Assembly (NCBI GenBank): GCA_023426365.1
Contig: JAFAAW010000079.1
Span: 1-64,000, forward strand
Direction: 5' to 3'
DNA from: Pseudomonadota bacterium
Lineage (GTDB): Bacteria > Pseudomonadota > Alphaproteobacteria > Rhodospirillales > Magnetospirillaceae
Length of the DNA stretch: 64,000 nt
The notes under the pieces are model-generated. The model saw only the letters and a list, made by a program, of their open reading frames with translations. It made no database searches and had not been told where the DNA came from. Of the stretch, positions 16,632 to 26,324 are shown one piece after another. Both the position numbers and the translations under genes were made by a program. Position 1 is the stretch's first letter, and each line of letters opens with the position of its first letter.

Positions 16632-18690
16632 CGGCCGCATCGCGGTCGAACAGGTAAAGCAGCACGCGCAGCGCCTCGCCGCGCGTGCTTTTCAGCTCGG
16701 GGTCGCGGCCCAGGATCAGGGCAGCGTCGTCGCGGGCGGCGGCCAGCAGATCGCCATGGATGGACAAATCGGCCAGGGCGAATTCCGGCAGGCCGCTCTG
16801 GCGGGTGCCCAGAACCTCGCCGCCGCCGCGCAGGCGCAGATCCTCCTCGGCGATCAGGAAGCCGTCCTCGGTGGCGCGCATGATCTCGAGCCGTGCCTTG
16901 GCGTTCTCGGACAGGGGCGAATCGTACAGCAGAAGGCAGGTTGACGCGCCTGCGCCGCGCCCGACCCGGCCGCGCAACTGATGCAACTGGGCCAGGCCGA
17001 AGCGCTCGGCATGCTCGATCACCATGATGGTGGCCTCGGGCACGTTCACGCCCACCTCGATCACCGTGGTGGCCACCAGGATGTCCAGGGCGCCTTCGGC
17101 GAATGCAGCCATCACTTTGTCCTTGGCCGGCCCCTTCATCTTGCCGTGCACCAGCCCGACGCGGTCGCCGAACAATTGGGTGAGGTGGCGGTGGCGGTCC
17201 TCGGCCGCCGCCAGATCCGAATTCTCCGATTCCTCCACCAGCGGGCACACCCAGTAGACGCGGGCGCCGCCGCGAATGGCGCGGGCGACGCCACCGATGA
17301 CGTCCTCCATGCGCGACAGGGGCAGAACGCGGGTGTCCACCGGCTGACGGCCCGGCGGCTTTTCGTCCAGGCGCGAACCGTCCATGTCGCCGTATGCGGT
17401 CAGCAACAGGGTGCGGGGAATGGGGGTGGCCGTCATCACCAGCACATCCACCGCCGGCCCCTTGGCGGCCAGTTCCAGGCGCTGATGCACGCCGAAGCGA
17501 TGCTGTTCGTCGATCACCGCCAGGGCGAGGTCGTGGAAGACCACGTCCTCTTGGAACAGGGCATGGGTGCCGATCATGATGCCGACCTCGCCGGCGGCCA
17601 GGGCCTGCAACACCCGCTCGCGCGCCTTGCCCTTGTCGCGCCCGGTCAACAGGGCGACCCGCACCCCGGCGGCGGCGGCCAGCGGCTCGATGGTGGCAAG
17701 GTGCTGGCGGGCCAGGATTTCCGTGGGTGCCATGATGGCAGCCTGGGCGCCCGTCTCGACCGCGCTCAGCGCCGCCAGCAGCGCGACCACCGTCTTGCCG
17801 CTGCCCACGTCGCCCTGAAGCAGACGCAGCATGCGGATGGGTTCGGCCATGTCGGCGTCGATCTCGGCCAGCGCGTGGGCTTGGGCGCCGGTCAGCGCCC
17901 ACGGCAATGCCGCCAGAACCTTGGCCCGCAGCGAGCCGTCGCCGCGCACCGGCCGGCCCTTCAGCTTGCGCATGTTGGCGCGTACCATGGCCAGGGCCAA
18001 TTGGTTGGCCAGCAATTCATCATAGGCCAGCCGTCGCCGGGCGGGCGAATCCTCGACCACCGCGCGGTCGCTGTCGGGGCGGTGCAGGGCGTCGAGGGCG
18101 GCGCGCCAGGTCGGGCCTTTCTGGCGGGCCAGCCAGGCTTCGTCCTGCCACTCGGGCAGATCGGGCGCGCGCTCCAGGGCGGCCCGCACCGTCTTTGCCA
18201 CCATGCGGGCGGACAGGCCGGCGGTCAGCGGATAGACCGGCTCCACCGTCATCACCTGATCCTGCTCGGCCGGGGGAACCATGTGGTCGGGATGGGTGAT
18301 CTGGATTTCGTCGTTGAAATGCTCGACCAGGCCGCTGACCACCCGCCATTCGCCCTCGGGCAGTTGCCGGCGCAGCCAGTCCTCGCGGCCGTGGAAGAAC
18401 ACCAGGTTCAGAAACCCGGTCTCGTCCGAACAGCGCACGCGATAGGGCCGCTTGGGGCTGGGGGCGGGGAAATGGGCGTCCACATGGACCAGCAAGGTCG
18501 CCACCTTGCCCGACGGCGCCTCGGCCACCTTGGGGTTGAAGCGGCGGTCGATCACCCCCGAGGGCAGGTGCCACAGCAGGTCCACCACCCGCTCGCCGCA
18601 CAGCCGGGCGTAAAGCGGCGCCAGCTTGGGGCCGACGCCGGGCAATGTGGTCAGCGGTGCGAACAGCGGGTTGAGCAGGGATGGGCGCAT
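16609..18690 (-). CDS. recG: ATP-dependent DNA helicase RecG
   Basis: A 693-residue superfamily 2 helicase that remodels stalled replication forks and branched recombination intermediates. An N-terminal wedge/OB domain covers ~1-230 (GVGPKLAPLYARL...), followed by motif I GDVGSGKTVVAL (~290), motif II DEQHRFGVHQR, motif III VMTATPIPRTL, motif V VIEVGVNVPEATIMVIEHAE and motif VI QLRGRVGRG. Length is normal. The gene faces away from sdhE-mfd, separated by about 80 bases. Confidence 0.95.
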   Translation of the reverse strand: MRPSLLNPLFAPLTTLPGVGPKLAPLYARLCGERVVDLLWHLPSGVIDRRFNPKVAEAPSGKVATLLVHVDAHFPAPSPKRPYRVRCSDETGFLNLVFFHGREDWLRRQLPEGEWRVVSGLVEHFNDEIQITHPDHMVPPAEQDQVMTVEPVYPLTAGLSARMVAKTVRAALERAPDLPEWQDEAWLARQKGPTWRAALDALHRPDSDRAVVEDSPARRRLAYDELLANQLALAMVRANMRKLKGRPVRGDGSLRAKVLAALPWALTGAQAHALAEIDADMAEPIRMLRLLQGDVGSGKTVVALLAALSAVETGAQAAIMAPTEILARQHLATIEPLAAAAGVRVALLTGRDKGKARERVLQALAAGEVGIMIGTHALFQEDVVFHDLALAVIDEQHRFGVHQRLELAAKGPAVDVLVMTATPIPRTLLLTAYGDMDGSRLDEKPPGRQPVDTRVLPLSRMEDVIGGVARAIRGGARVYWVCPLVEESENSDLAAAEDRHRHLTQLFGDRVGLVHGKMKGPAKDKVMAAFAEGALDILVATTVIEVGVNVPEATIMVIEHAERFGLAQLHQLRGRVGRGAGASTCLLLYDSPLSENAKARLEIMRATEDGFLIAEEDLRLRGGGEVLGTRQSGLPEFALADLSIHGDLLAAARDDAALILGRDPELKSTRGEALRVLLYLFDRDAAVRTLRSG

Positions 18691-18771
18691 GAAAGACGAG
18701 CTTGGTGGCTGACAGGAGGGCGGGAACGCTCTATATCCTAGGCCTCCTCATTATTGAAGCATGCCAGCGCG

Positions 18772-19035
18772 ATGGACGCACGACTGAAACGATTGATGTT
18801 TAGGGCCCATCACATGGGGTCCAACGAAAACGACATCCTGTTCGGCGGCTTTGCCGCCAAATATCTGGCATCGCTCGGCCCCGAGCAGATCGACCGCTTC
18901 GAGGCGCTGCTTGCCGAGACCGACAACGACCTGTTCAACTGGGTGACGGCCAAGGAGCCGGTGCCCGAACGGCTGGACCACGACGTGATGAAGATGATCC
19001 AGGCGTTCGTTCAGAACGAAGCCGCACGCACTTGA
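18772..19035 (+). CDS. sdhE: succinate dehydrogenase assembly factor SdhE
   Basis: An 87-residue protein that promotes covalent FAD attachment to succinate dehydrogenase flavoprotein. The family core is present: RLMFRAHHMGSNENDILFGG holds the RGxxE-like region (here MGSNEND), and LLAETDNDLFNWVTAKEPVP is the usual second motif. ATG 18772 gives normal length; a TTG six codons upstream is less likely. Its stop overlaps the mfd start (TTGA), suggesting coupling. Confidence 0.88.
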   Translation: MDARLKRLMFRAHHMGSNENDILFGGFAAKYLASLGPEQIDRFEALLAETDNDLFNWVTAKEPVPERLDHDVMKMIQAFVQNEAART

Positions 19036-22000
19036 AAAAACTCGAGGAATTCCTCGGCGCCAACGGCCGCGTGACGGTCTCGGGTGCGCCCGAGGGGGTG
19101 GATGCCCTGGCGGTCGCCCATCTGGCGCGGGCCGACGGCGGTCGCGAGGTGCTGCATGTGGCCCGCGACGACGGCCGCATGGCGCGCATGGCCGATGCGC
19201 TGGCGTTCTTTGCCCCCGACGTCGAGGTGCTGGAGTTTCCCGCCTGGGATTGCGTGCCCTATGACCGCGTCTCGCCTAATGTGGACGTGGTGGCGCGGCG
19301 CATCGACACGCTGGCGCGCCTGGGCGCGGGGCCGGCGCAAGGCGCGCGCGTGGTGCTGACCACCGTGGCCGCGCTGCTGCAGCGCGTGCCGCCGCGCCAA
19401 GTGCTGGCCGGCGCGTCGTTCTCCGCCCGTGCCGGCACCCGCATGGACGTGGACGGCATCATCTCGTTTCTGAACCGCAACGGCTATACCCGGGCGGACA
19501 CGGTGATGGAGCCGGGCGAATACGCGGTGCGCGGCGGCATCGTCGATCTGTTCCCGCCCGGCACGCCCGAGCCGGTGCGCCTGGACTTCTTCGGCGACGA
19601 GCTGGAAAGCATCCGCGCCTTCGATCCCATGAGCCAGCGCACCATCGGCAAGCTCGACAGCTTTGGTCTGGCGCCGGTCAGCGAGGTCATGCTGGACGAA
19701 GCATCGATCGCGCGGTTCCGTTCGGGCTATCGCGAGATGTTCGGCAATCCGTCCGGGGCCGACCCGCTTTACGAGGCCATCTCGAACGGCCTCAAGTTCA
19801 CCGGGATGGAGCACTGGCTGCCGCTGTTCCATGACGGCCTGGACACCCTGTTCGCCTATGTGCCCGAGGCGGTGGTGGCGCTCGACCCCCAGGTGGAGGA
19901 AGCGCGCGAGGCGCGCCATGCCCTGGTGCTGGAATATTACGATGCGCGCCGCACCATCACCGGTGCCGGTCTGGCGGAATCGGGCATGATTTACCACCCG
20001 GTGCCGCCGCCCAAGCTGTATCTGGAAAAGGACGAATGGGACCGCCTGCTGGCCGTGCGGCCGGGTTTCGCCCTGTCGCCGTTTGCCGCTCCCCAAGGCG
20101 CGGGCAAGGCGGTTGACCTGGGTGGGCGGGCCGGCCGCGATTTCGGCGACGTGCGTGCCCGGCCGGGCGCCAATGTGTACGAGGCCCTGCGCGACTATGT
20201 CGCGGACGAAATGAACGCGGGCCGCCGCGTGGCGGTGGCGGCCTGGACCGCCGGATCGCGCGACCGCCTGACCCATCTGCTGACCGATCACGGCATGAAG
20301 GTCGAGGCGGTGGATAGTTGGGCCGAAGCCCAGCAGGTGGGCAAGGGCAGGGTGCCGCTGGTGGTGCTGGGTATCGACCATGGCTTTGCCCTGCCGGATC
20401 TGGTGGTGATCACCGAACAGGATGTGCTGGGCGACCGTCTGGCCCGGCCGGCCCGCAAGAAGAAAAAGGGATCGCAGTTCATCGCCGAGGCCGCCGCCCT
20501 GTCCGAAGGCGATCTGGTGGTGCATGTGGAACACGGCATCGGCCGCTATGACGGCTTGGTGACGCTTCAGGTCGGCGGCGCCCCGCATGACTGCCTGCGG
20601 GTGTTGTACGAAGGCGGCGACAAGCTGTTCGTGCCGGTCGAGAACATCGACGTCCTCACTCGCTACGGCTCGGAGGATGCGGGCGCCCAACTGGACAAGT
20701 TGGGCGGGGCCGCGTGGCAGGCGCGGAAAGCGAAGCTCAAGAAGCGCATCCGCGACATGGCCGACCAGTTGATCGCCATCGCCGCCCAGCGCCAGATGCG
20801 CAAGGCCGACAGCCTGGCGCCGCCCGAGGGTCTGTGGGACGAGTTCTGCGCCCGCTTCCCCTATGCCGAGACAGAGGATCAGAGTCGCGCCATCGAGGAC
20901 ACCATCGCCGATCTGCAATCGGGCCGGCCCATGGACCGGCTGGTGTGCGGCGATGTGGGCTTCGGCAAGACCGAAGTGGCCATGCGCGCGGCCTTCGTCG
21001 CCGCCATGGCCGGCATGCAGGTTGCCATCGTGGTGCCCACCACGTTGCTGGCGCGCCAGCACTACCGCAATTTCGCCGAGCGTTTCAAAGGGCTGCCCAT
21101 CAACGTGGAGCAATTGTCCCGCCTGGTGTCGGCCAAGCATGCGAGCGAGGTGAAGAAGGGCGTTGCGGACGGCTCCATCGACATCGTCGTGGGCACCCAT
21201 GCGCTTTTGGCCAAAACCATCACCTTCAAGCGCCTGGGGCTGCTGATCGTTGACGAGGAGCAGCATTTCGGCGTCGCCCACAAGGAGCGCCTCAAGCAGT
21301 TGAGGGCGGATGTCCATGTCCTCACCCTGACCGCCACGCCCATCCCGCGCACCCTGCAACTGGCGCTGACAGGCGTGAAGGAGATGAGCGTGATCGCCAC
21401 CCCGCCGGTGGACCGTCTGGCGGTGCGCACTTTCGTCCTGCCCTTCGATCCGGTGGTGGTGCGCGAGGCGATCCTGCGCGAGCGCTATCGCGGCGGCCAG
21501 GTCTTCTACGTGTGCCCGCGGCTGGCAGACATCGACCGGGTGGCCGATCGCATCGCCAAGCTGGTGCCCGAGGTGAAGTGCGCGGTCGCCCACGGCCGGC
21601 TGACGCCCACCGAGCTGGAAGAGGTGATGACCGCCTTCGGCGACAAGCAATACGACGTGCTGCTGTCCACCAACATCATCGAGTCGGGCATCGACATGCC
21701 CAGCGTCAACACGCTGATCATCCACCGCGCCGATATGTTCGGCCTGGGTCAGCTCTATCAGTTGCGTGGCCGCGTCGGGCGCGGCAAGACCCGCGGCTAC
21801 GCCTATTTCACCCTGCCCACCGACAAGGTCCTGTCCAAGGCGGCGGAGAAGCGGTTGCAGGTCATGCAGGCGCTGGACACCCTGGGCGCCGGCTTCCAGT
21901 TGGCCAGCCACGACCTGGACATTCGCGGCGCCGGCAACCTGTTGGGCGAGGAACAGTCGGGCCATATCCGCGAGGTGGGGATCGAACTGTACCAGCAATT

Positions 22001-22511
22001 GATCGAGGAAGCCGTGGCGGCCGCCAAGGGCGGCGACGGCAGCCTGCCGGTCGAGGAATGGTCGCCGCAGATCACCATCGGCACGCCGGTGCTGATCCCC
22101 GACACCTATGTGCAGGATTTGTCGGTTCGCCTGTCGCTGTACCGCCGCATCGCATCGCTGTCGGACGCCGCCGAGATCGACGCCCTGGCCGCCGAACTGG
22201 TGGACCGGTTCGGCAAGATGCCGCCCGAGGTGGACAACCTGCTTCAGGTGGTCGCCATCAAGGCGGCCTGCAAGCAGGCCAATATCGAGAAGGTGGACGC
22301 CGGCCCCAAGGGCGCGGTCATCACCTTCCGCAACAATTTCTTCCCCAATCCGGCCGGGCTTGTGCAACTGATCAGCCAGCAATTGGGAACCGCCAAGCTG
22401 CGCCCCGACCACAAGCTGGTGTTCATCCGCACCTGGGAGGATGCCAAGGCGCGGGTCAAGGCCCTGCAAAAGCTGATGGGCAAGCTGGTGGAAATCGCCA
22501 AGGCGGCGTGA
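19032..22511 (+). CDS. mfd: transcription-repair coupling factor Mfd
   Basis: A 1159-residue DNA translocase that removes stalled RNA polymerase and recruits UvrA. The UvrB-like N-terminus (~1-340), the RNA-polymerase-interacting domain (~480-550, VHVEHGIGRYDGLVTL), helicase motifs GDVGFGKTEVAMRA (Walker A) and DEEQHFGVAHKERL (DEEQ box), TATPIPRTL, the RecG-like translocation motif QLRGRVGRGKTRGYAYF, and the C-terminal TRCF domain are all present. The start appears to be TTG at 19032, inside the sdhE stop. Length is normal. Confidence 0.95.
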   Translation: MKKLEEFLGANGRVTVSGAPEGVDALAVAHLARADGGREVLHVARDDGRMARMADALAFFAPDVEVLEFPAWDCVPYDRVSPNVDVVARRIDTLARLGAGPAQGARVVLTTVAALLQRVPPRQVLAGASFSARAGTRMDVDGIISFLNRNGYTRADTVMEPGEYAVRGGIVDLFPPGTPEPVRLDFFGDELESIRAFDPMSQRTIGKLDSFGLAPVSEVMLDEASIARFRSGYREMFGNPSGADPLYEAISNGLKFTGMEHWLPLFHDGLDTLFAYVPEAVVALDPQVEEAREARHALVLEYYDARRTITGAGLAESGMIYHPVPPPKLYLEKDEWDRLLAVRPGFALSPFAAPQGAGKAVDLGGRAGRDFGDVRARPGANVYEALRDYVADEMNAGRRVAVAAWTAGSRDRLTHLLTDHGMKVEAVDSWAEAQQVGKGRVPLVVLGIDHGFALPDLVVITEQDVLGDRLARPARKKKKGSQFIAEAAALSEGDLVVHVEHGIGRYDGLVTLQVGGAPHDCLRVLYEGGDKLFVPVENIDVLTRYGSEDAGAQLDKLGGAAWQARKAKLKKRIRDMADQLIAIAAQRQMRKADSLAPPEGLWDEFCARFPYAETEDQSRAIEDTIADLQSGRPMDRLVCGDVGFGKTEVAMRAAFVAAMAGMQVAIVVPTTLLARQHYRNFAERFKGLPINVEQLSRLVSAKHASEVKKGVADGSIDIVVGTHALLAKTITFKRLGLLIVDEEQHFGVAHKERLKQLRADVHVLTLTATPIPRTLQLALTGVKEMSVIATPPVDRLAVRTFVLPFDPVVVREAILRERYRGGQVFYVCPRLADIDRVADRIAKLVPEVKCAVAHGRLTPTELEEVMTAFGDKQYDVLLSTNIIESGIDMPSVNTLIIHRADMFGLGQLYQLRGRVGRGKTRGYAYFTLPTDKVLSKAAEKRLQVMQALDTLGAGFQLASHDLDIRGAGNLLGEEQSGHIREVGIELYQQLIEEAVAAAKGGDGSLPVEEWSPQITIGTPVLIPDTYVQDLSVRLSLYRRIASLSDAAEIDALAAELVDRFGKMPPEVDNLLQVVAIKAACKQANIEKVDAGPKGAVITFRNNFFPNPAGLVQLISQQLGTAKLRPDHKLVFIRTWEDAKARVKALQKLMGKLVEIAKAA

Positions 22512-22581
22512 TGGCTCAGGGCAACCGCGCGAGCATCCGCCTCATGGAGATCCCCGTCGCCTTATTGGCAACAGAGAGACG

Positions 22582-23229
22582 TTAGGACAGCGCCGCTTCC
22601 GCCTCTGCCTCGCGGGCGATGTCGATCAGGCGCAACAGGACGTCCGGCTCCTGCGCCCCGGCAATGGCGTATTGGCCGTCCAGGACCAGGCAGGGAACGC
22701 CGTTCACCCCCAGGCGGTGGGCGCGGGCGTTGTCGTTCAGGATAAGCGAGATATCGGCGTCCGAGCGCAGATAGGCTTCCAGCGCGTCGGCGGGCAGGCC
22801 GACCGCCCGTCCGATCTCCACCAGATCGGCGATGGAGCCGATATCGCGGCCATCGCAGAAATAACCGTGATAGATCGCTTCCACCGTTTCGGCCTCGCGG
22901 CCCAGACCGACAGAAAAGCGGATCATCCGGTGGGAATTGAGCGTGTTGGGGGCTCGCAAAATCCGGTCGAAGTCGAAGGCGATGCCCTCGGCCTCGCCGG
23001 CGGCGGCCACGGCGCCGTGGACCCGCTGCACCCGCGCAGGGCCGCCGAATTTGCGGTCCAGATAGGCGCGGCGGTCGATCCCCTCGGGCGGGATGTCGGG
23101 ATTGAGCAGGAAGGGGCGCCACACGATGGTCGCCCGCGTCCCCGGCCTCTGGGCGAGCGCACGCTCGAAGCGGCGTTTTCCAACGTAGCACCAAGGGCAG
23201 ACGGTGTCGAAAATGAACTCAATTTTCAC
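22582..23229 (-). CDS. DsbA-family (FrnE-like) thiol oxidoreductase
   Basis: A 215-residue thioredoxin-fold protein without signal peptide, so likely cytoplasmic. The active-site CPWC sits at residues ~11-14 (FDTVCPWCYVGKRRF), as in the FrnE/2-hydroxychromene-2-carboxylate isomerase-like group. The helical insert and the cis-Pro region (GVNGVPCLVLDGQYAIAGAQ) are intact. GTG 23229 gives the proper N-terminus; the longer open frame upstream is antisense-like and rejected. It lies 38 bases downstream of the PleD-like gene, same strand, and converges on mfd. Confidence 0.87.
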   Translation of the reverse strand: MKIEFIFDTVCPWCYVGKRRFERALAQRPGTRATIVWRPFLLNPDIPPEGIDRRAYLDRKFGGPARVQRVHGAVAAAGEAEGIAFDFDRILRAPNTLNSHRMIRFSVGLGREAETVEAIYHGYFCDGRDIGSIADLVEIGRAVGLPADALEAYLRSDADISLILNDNARAHRLGVNGVPCLVLDGQYAIAGAQEPDVLLRLIDIAREAEAEAALS

Positions 23230-23267
23230 GTTCAGACCCTGTTCAGCGGGGCGGCGCGGTGAAAGAG

Positions 23268-24572
23268 CTAATCGATGTTGCTGCGGGCGCGCGCCAGCAA
23301 CGACGCCACGCTGTCGCCGTCGCGGGCATCGGTGCAGCCCACCTGGACCCAGACCTTGACCGGTTGATAGACCTCGCGCACGGCGAAATCCGTATAGGCC
23401 AGGACGCCGGCGATGCGATGCATGACCACTTCGGCCTCGGCCAGCGGAGTATCGGGCAGAACCACGCAAAATTCGTTGGCCGCATAGGCGGCGGTCAGAT
23501 CCTCGGCCCGCAACAGGCCGGTGATCCACTGGCCGACCTGCTGGGCCAGGTGCAGCGCCGCGTCGTCGCCGAACTGGCGGCGGACCCCTTCGATATTGGG
23601 GGCGGCGAAGAAGACCACCGCGAGGTGGCGGTCCTGCGCCTTGGCCAGTGCCAGCCGGCTTTGCAGATAAGCATCGAAATAGGCGCGCCCGTAGGTGCCG
23701 GTAACCGGGTCGCGGGTGGCGGGGGTCAGGCTGTCGTTCAGCGCGGCGCGGATGTTCCAGCGCAATTGCTGGCGCTGGACCAGCGACAGCACCACCGAGC
23801 GCAGTACGGCGGGGTCGCAGCCGGCCGGCAGCACGCGGGTGGCGCCCCGGCGATAGGCCTCGGCAACGCCGTGGCCGCCCACCAGCACCATGGGCAAATT
23901 GAACAGGCGGGGATTGTTGCGCACCTGCGAGCAGAAGCTGAGGATGCCCTCGGAATCCTCGGCGAACGCCATCACCGCGGCATCGAAGTTGCGCTGTCCC
24001 AGCAAGATCTCGGCGTCGAACAATTCGGGCGCGACCACGGATTCGCCGATGTCGCCCAAAGCCGGGGCGATGGCGGCCATGTTGTCGCCGATCAGCAGCA
24101 GCGCCGGGGCGCTGTCGCACGGGCCGCTGACCCGTTCGCGGGCCTGCACGCCGAAAGCCTGGGCGATAATCGCGCGCTGACGAAGTTCCGCATGCATGGT
24201 TTCCAGCCGCACCAGCGGCCGCAGGCGCGCCTGAAGCTCCGCATCGTCACAGGCCAAGCCCAAAACGTCGTCCAGTCCGGCATCCAGGGCGCGTCGGCAC
24301 AAATCGGCCGTCACCACGTCGGCGAACAGCAGGACGGGGATATCGTCGGTCTGCGCACCCTGCTTGAGGGCGGAAGCCAGGGCAATGGGGTCGCCCCCCG
24401 CCGGCGTCCCGATCAGCACCAGATCGGGGTGTTCCCGTTGCGCGTGGTCCAGTCCCTCGGCCATCGCCGACACGGCGGCGGCGTGATAGCCGCAATCGGC
24501 CAGCCGGCGCCGCAACTGGTGCGCGCGGGGTGCGTTTTCGTCGACGATCAGGACGTTGGCGAGCCGAATCAT
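23268..24572 (-). CDS. degenerate PleD-like protein (REC-REC-GGDEF, all inactive)
   Basis: A 434-residue protein with the PleD domain plan: receiver 1 (~1-125), receiver 2 (~155-270) and a GGDEF domain (~285-430). Key residues are lost. The phosphoacceptor position of receiver 1 is Gly55 (DLVLIG), that of receiver 2 is Ala202 (DAAVMA), and GGDEF reads AANEF (364-368). The metal-binding Asp of the first GGDEF motif is also missing (FFAAPN). It cannot be a normal phospho-regulated diguanylate cyclase; a scaffolding or nucleotide-sensing role is possible. The start ATG 24572 heads the receiver (MIRLANVLIVDEN). Confidence 0.82.
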   Translation of the reverse strand: MIRLANVLIVDENAPRAHQLRRRLADCGYHAAAVSAMAEGLDHAQREHPDLVLIGTPAGGDPIALASALKQGAQTDDIPVLLFADVVTADLCRRALDAGLDDVLGLACDDAELQARLRPLVRLETMHAELRQRAIIAQAFGVQARERVSGPCDSAPALLLIGDNMAAIAPALGDIGESVVAPELFDAEILLGQRNFDAAVMAFAEDSEGILSFCSQVRNNPRLFNLPMVLVGGHGVAEAYRRGATRVLPAGCDPAVLRSVVLSLVQRQQLRWNIRAALNDSLTPATRDPVTGTYGRAYFDAYLQSRLALAKAQDRHLAVVFFAAPNIEGVRRQFGDDAALHLAQQVGQWITGLLRAEDLTAAYAANEFCVVLPDTPLAEAEVVMHRIAGVLAYTDFAVREVYQPVKVWVQVGCTDARDGDSVASLLARARSNID

Positions 24573-24722
24573 GGCGGTTCCGTTGCGACTTTCTTCCCGT
24601 TGGGCGCAAGGATAATACGGATCGGTCCCCGCCATAAGGGGGAAGTGGGTATCCCAGGCGTCGTCGCCCGCCTGCGGGAACCGCGAACGGCCCTGCCCGT
24701 TGACAGGGGCGGGAGGTTCGCG

Positions 24723-26258
24723 GTGGCGAAGCCGAAGCAGGACGATGCGGGCGGTTGGGCGGTGGGGCGCCGGCTGTTGGCCGGCGCCTTCAGCATTGGC
24801 GTGTTTCTGTTGGCGCTGTTCGTTCTGCACCGGGCGATCGGCAGGACGGATTTGGCCCAGGTGCTGTCCATCGCCACGGGATTTGGCGCCTCGGAGCTGA
24901 TGTTGGCGCTTGGGCTGGCCTTGGCCAGCTACGTGGCATTGGGCGGTTTCGACTGGCTCGGTCTGCACCACATCCGCCGTCCGCTGCCGGTGGCCTCCAC
25001 CTTGCTGATTTCCTTCGTCAGCCACGCCGTCAGCCACAATGCGGGGTTTGCCGTGCTGACCGGCGGCTCGGTGCGTTTGCGCATGTATTCCAGTTTCGGG
25101 CTGGGCATGGCCGACGTGGCGGGCATCGTCACCTTTGCCGGCCTGACATTCGCGCTGGGGGTCGGCGTGCTGGCCGCCGCCGCTTTTATCTTGGAAGGCG
25201 AGAGACTCGCGCCGCTTCTGCATTTGCCGCCTGCGGTGGTGGACGGCGTGGGGTGGGCCGGCGCCGCGCTGGTGGGGGCATATTTCCTGTGGGCGGGGCT
25301 TGCCCGGCGGCCGCTCGCCATCCGCGGCTGGCGGCTGGCGACGCCGTCACTGCCGCTGGCGTTGGGGCAGATGCTCGTGGCTGCGACCGACCTGGCACTG
25401 GTGGCCGGCGCCTTGTACGTTCTGCTGCCCATGGAGGGAACCGGCATCGGCTACGCGGCCTTTGTGGGAATCTACGTGGTGGCGACCACCGCAGGCACGC
25501 TCAGCCACGTTCCCGGCGGGCTGGGCGTGTTCGAAGGGGCGCTCACCCTTTTGATTCCGGCGCCGCCGGCGCAGATCCTGGCGGCCCTGCTGATCTTCAG
25601 GGTGTTCTATAATTTGGTGCCGCTGGGCCTGGCCGCGCTGGTGCTGACGGTCTACGAGATCGTTCAGCGCCTGCGCCATGGCGATCAGCCCGGCTGGGCC
25701 GTGGGCCTGGGGCCGCAAGTGGCCGCCGTGCTGTGTTTTGTCTGCGGGATGGCCCTGTTGTGGCCGGCGGGGACACCGCCGACCGACATCACCCCGTGGA
25801 TTGCGCACATGGCCCATCTGCTTTCGGGGGCGGTCGCGGGCCTGTTGCTGGCCTTGCCGTGGCAGCTCAACCGCCAGAGCCGCTGGGCCTATGCCGTGGC
25901 CTTGGCCACGCTGGCGGCGGCATGTGTGCTGGCGCTGATACGCGGGCCGCACTGGGTCTTGGCCGGGGGGCTTGCCTTCGGCGCCGCCGCGTTTTCCGCC
26001 TCGGCGCCGTTGTTCGACCGCAGGCCAGAGGGGGATGACGGTGCGGTGCCCTGGGGGTGGCTGGGGGCGGCGCTGGCGGTGGTGGTGGTGACTGCGTGGC
26101 TCAACTGGCTGCATTCCGGGCTGGATGGGTTGAAACCCACGGCCATGGCCATGGCCGCATTTGCCGCCGCAGCCTGGAAACTGCGTCAAGACCTTGCGCT
26201 AAGCGCATATTCTGACAATGAAAATTGGCGGAAGGGGTGGGATTCGAACCCACGGTAG
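24723..26258 (+). CDS. UPF0104 / lysylphosphatidylglycerol flippase-like membrane protein
   Basis: A 511-residue inner-membrane protein with about a dozen or more hydrophobic helices. The N-terminal two-thirds match the UPF0104/YbhN (LPG synthase transmembrane) family, including VSHAVSHNAGFAVLTGGSVR, SHVPGGLGVFEGAL and FRVFYNLVPL. The C-terminal soluble aminoacyltransferase domain of MprF is absent. GTG 24723 follows GGGAGG. The last 11 codons (ending WDSNPR) are read from the antisense strand of the tRNA-Ser 3' half, since no stop occurs earlier. Confidence 0.85.
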   Translation: MAKPKQDDAGGWAVGRRLLAGAFSIGVFLLALFVLHRAIGRTDLAQVLSIATGFGASELMLALGLALASYVALGGFDWLGLHHIRRPLPVASTLLISFVSHAVSHNAGFAVLTGGSVRLRMYSSFGLGMADVAGIVTFAGLTFALGVGVLAAAAFILEGERLAPLLHLPPAVVDGVGWAGAALVGAYFLWAGLARRPLAIRGWRLATPSLPLALGQMLVAATDLALVAGALYVLLPMEGTGIGYAAFVGIYVVATTAGTLSHVPGGLGVFEGALTLLIPAPPAQILAALLIFRVFYNLVPLGLAALVLTVYEIVQRLRHGDQPGWAVGLGPQVAAVLCFVCGMALLWPAGTPPTDITPWIAHMAHLLSGAVAGLLLALPWQLNRQSRWAYAVALATLAAACVLALIRGPHWVLAGGLAFGAAAFSASAPLFDRRPEGDDGAVPWGWLGAALAVVVVTAWLNWLHSGLDGLKPTAMAMAAFAAAAWKLRQDLALSAYSDNENWRKGWDSNPR

Positions 26259-26315
26259 GCTTGCACCTACGGCGGTTTTCAAGACCGCTGCCTTAAACCA
26301 CTCGGCCACCCTTCC
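26226..26315 (-). tRNA. tRNA-Ser (anticodon UGA)
   Basis: Read on the minus strand, the acceptor GGAAGGG (5' end at 26315) pairs with CCCTTCC, with discriminator G and an encoded CCA at 26228-26226. The anticodon loop CTTGAAA holds UGA. A long variable arm (GTAGG...CCTAC) and the T-loop GGTTCGAATCC are present, giving a 90-nt class II tRNA. Its 5' end lies only 9 bases after the stop of the OmpA-type gene on the same strand. Confidence 0.97.
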
Positions 26316-26324
26316 GGTATCGGG

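Noticed and set aside
19011..22469. An 1152-codon minus-strand ORF opposite mfd
   Set aside because: Biased His/Gln/Gly-rich composition and exact antisense placement to mfd, whose helicase motifs are intact, mark it as an antisense shadow.
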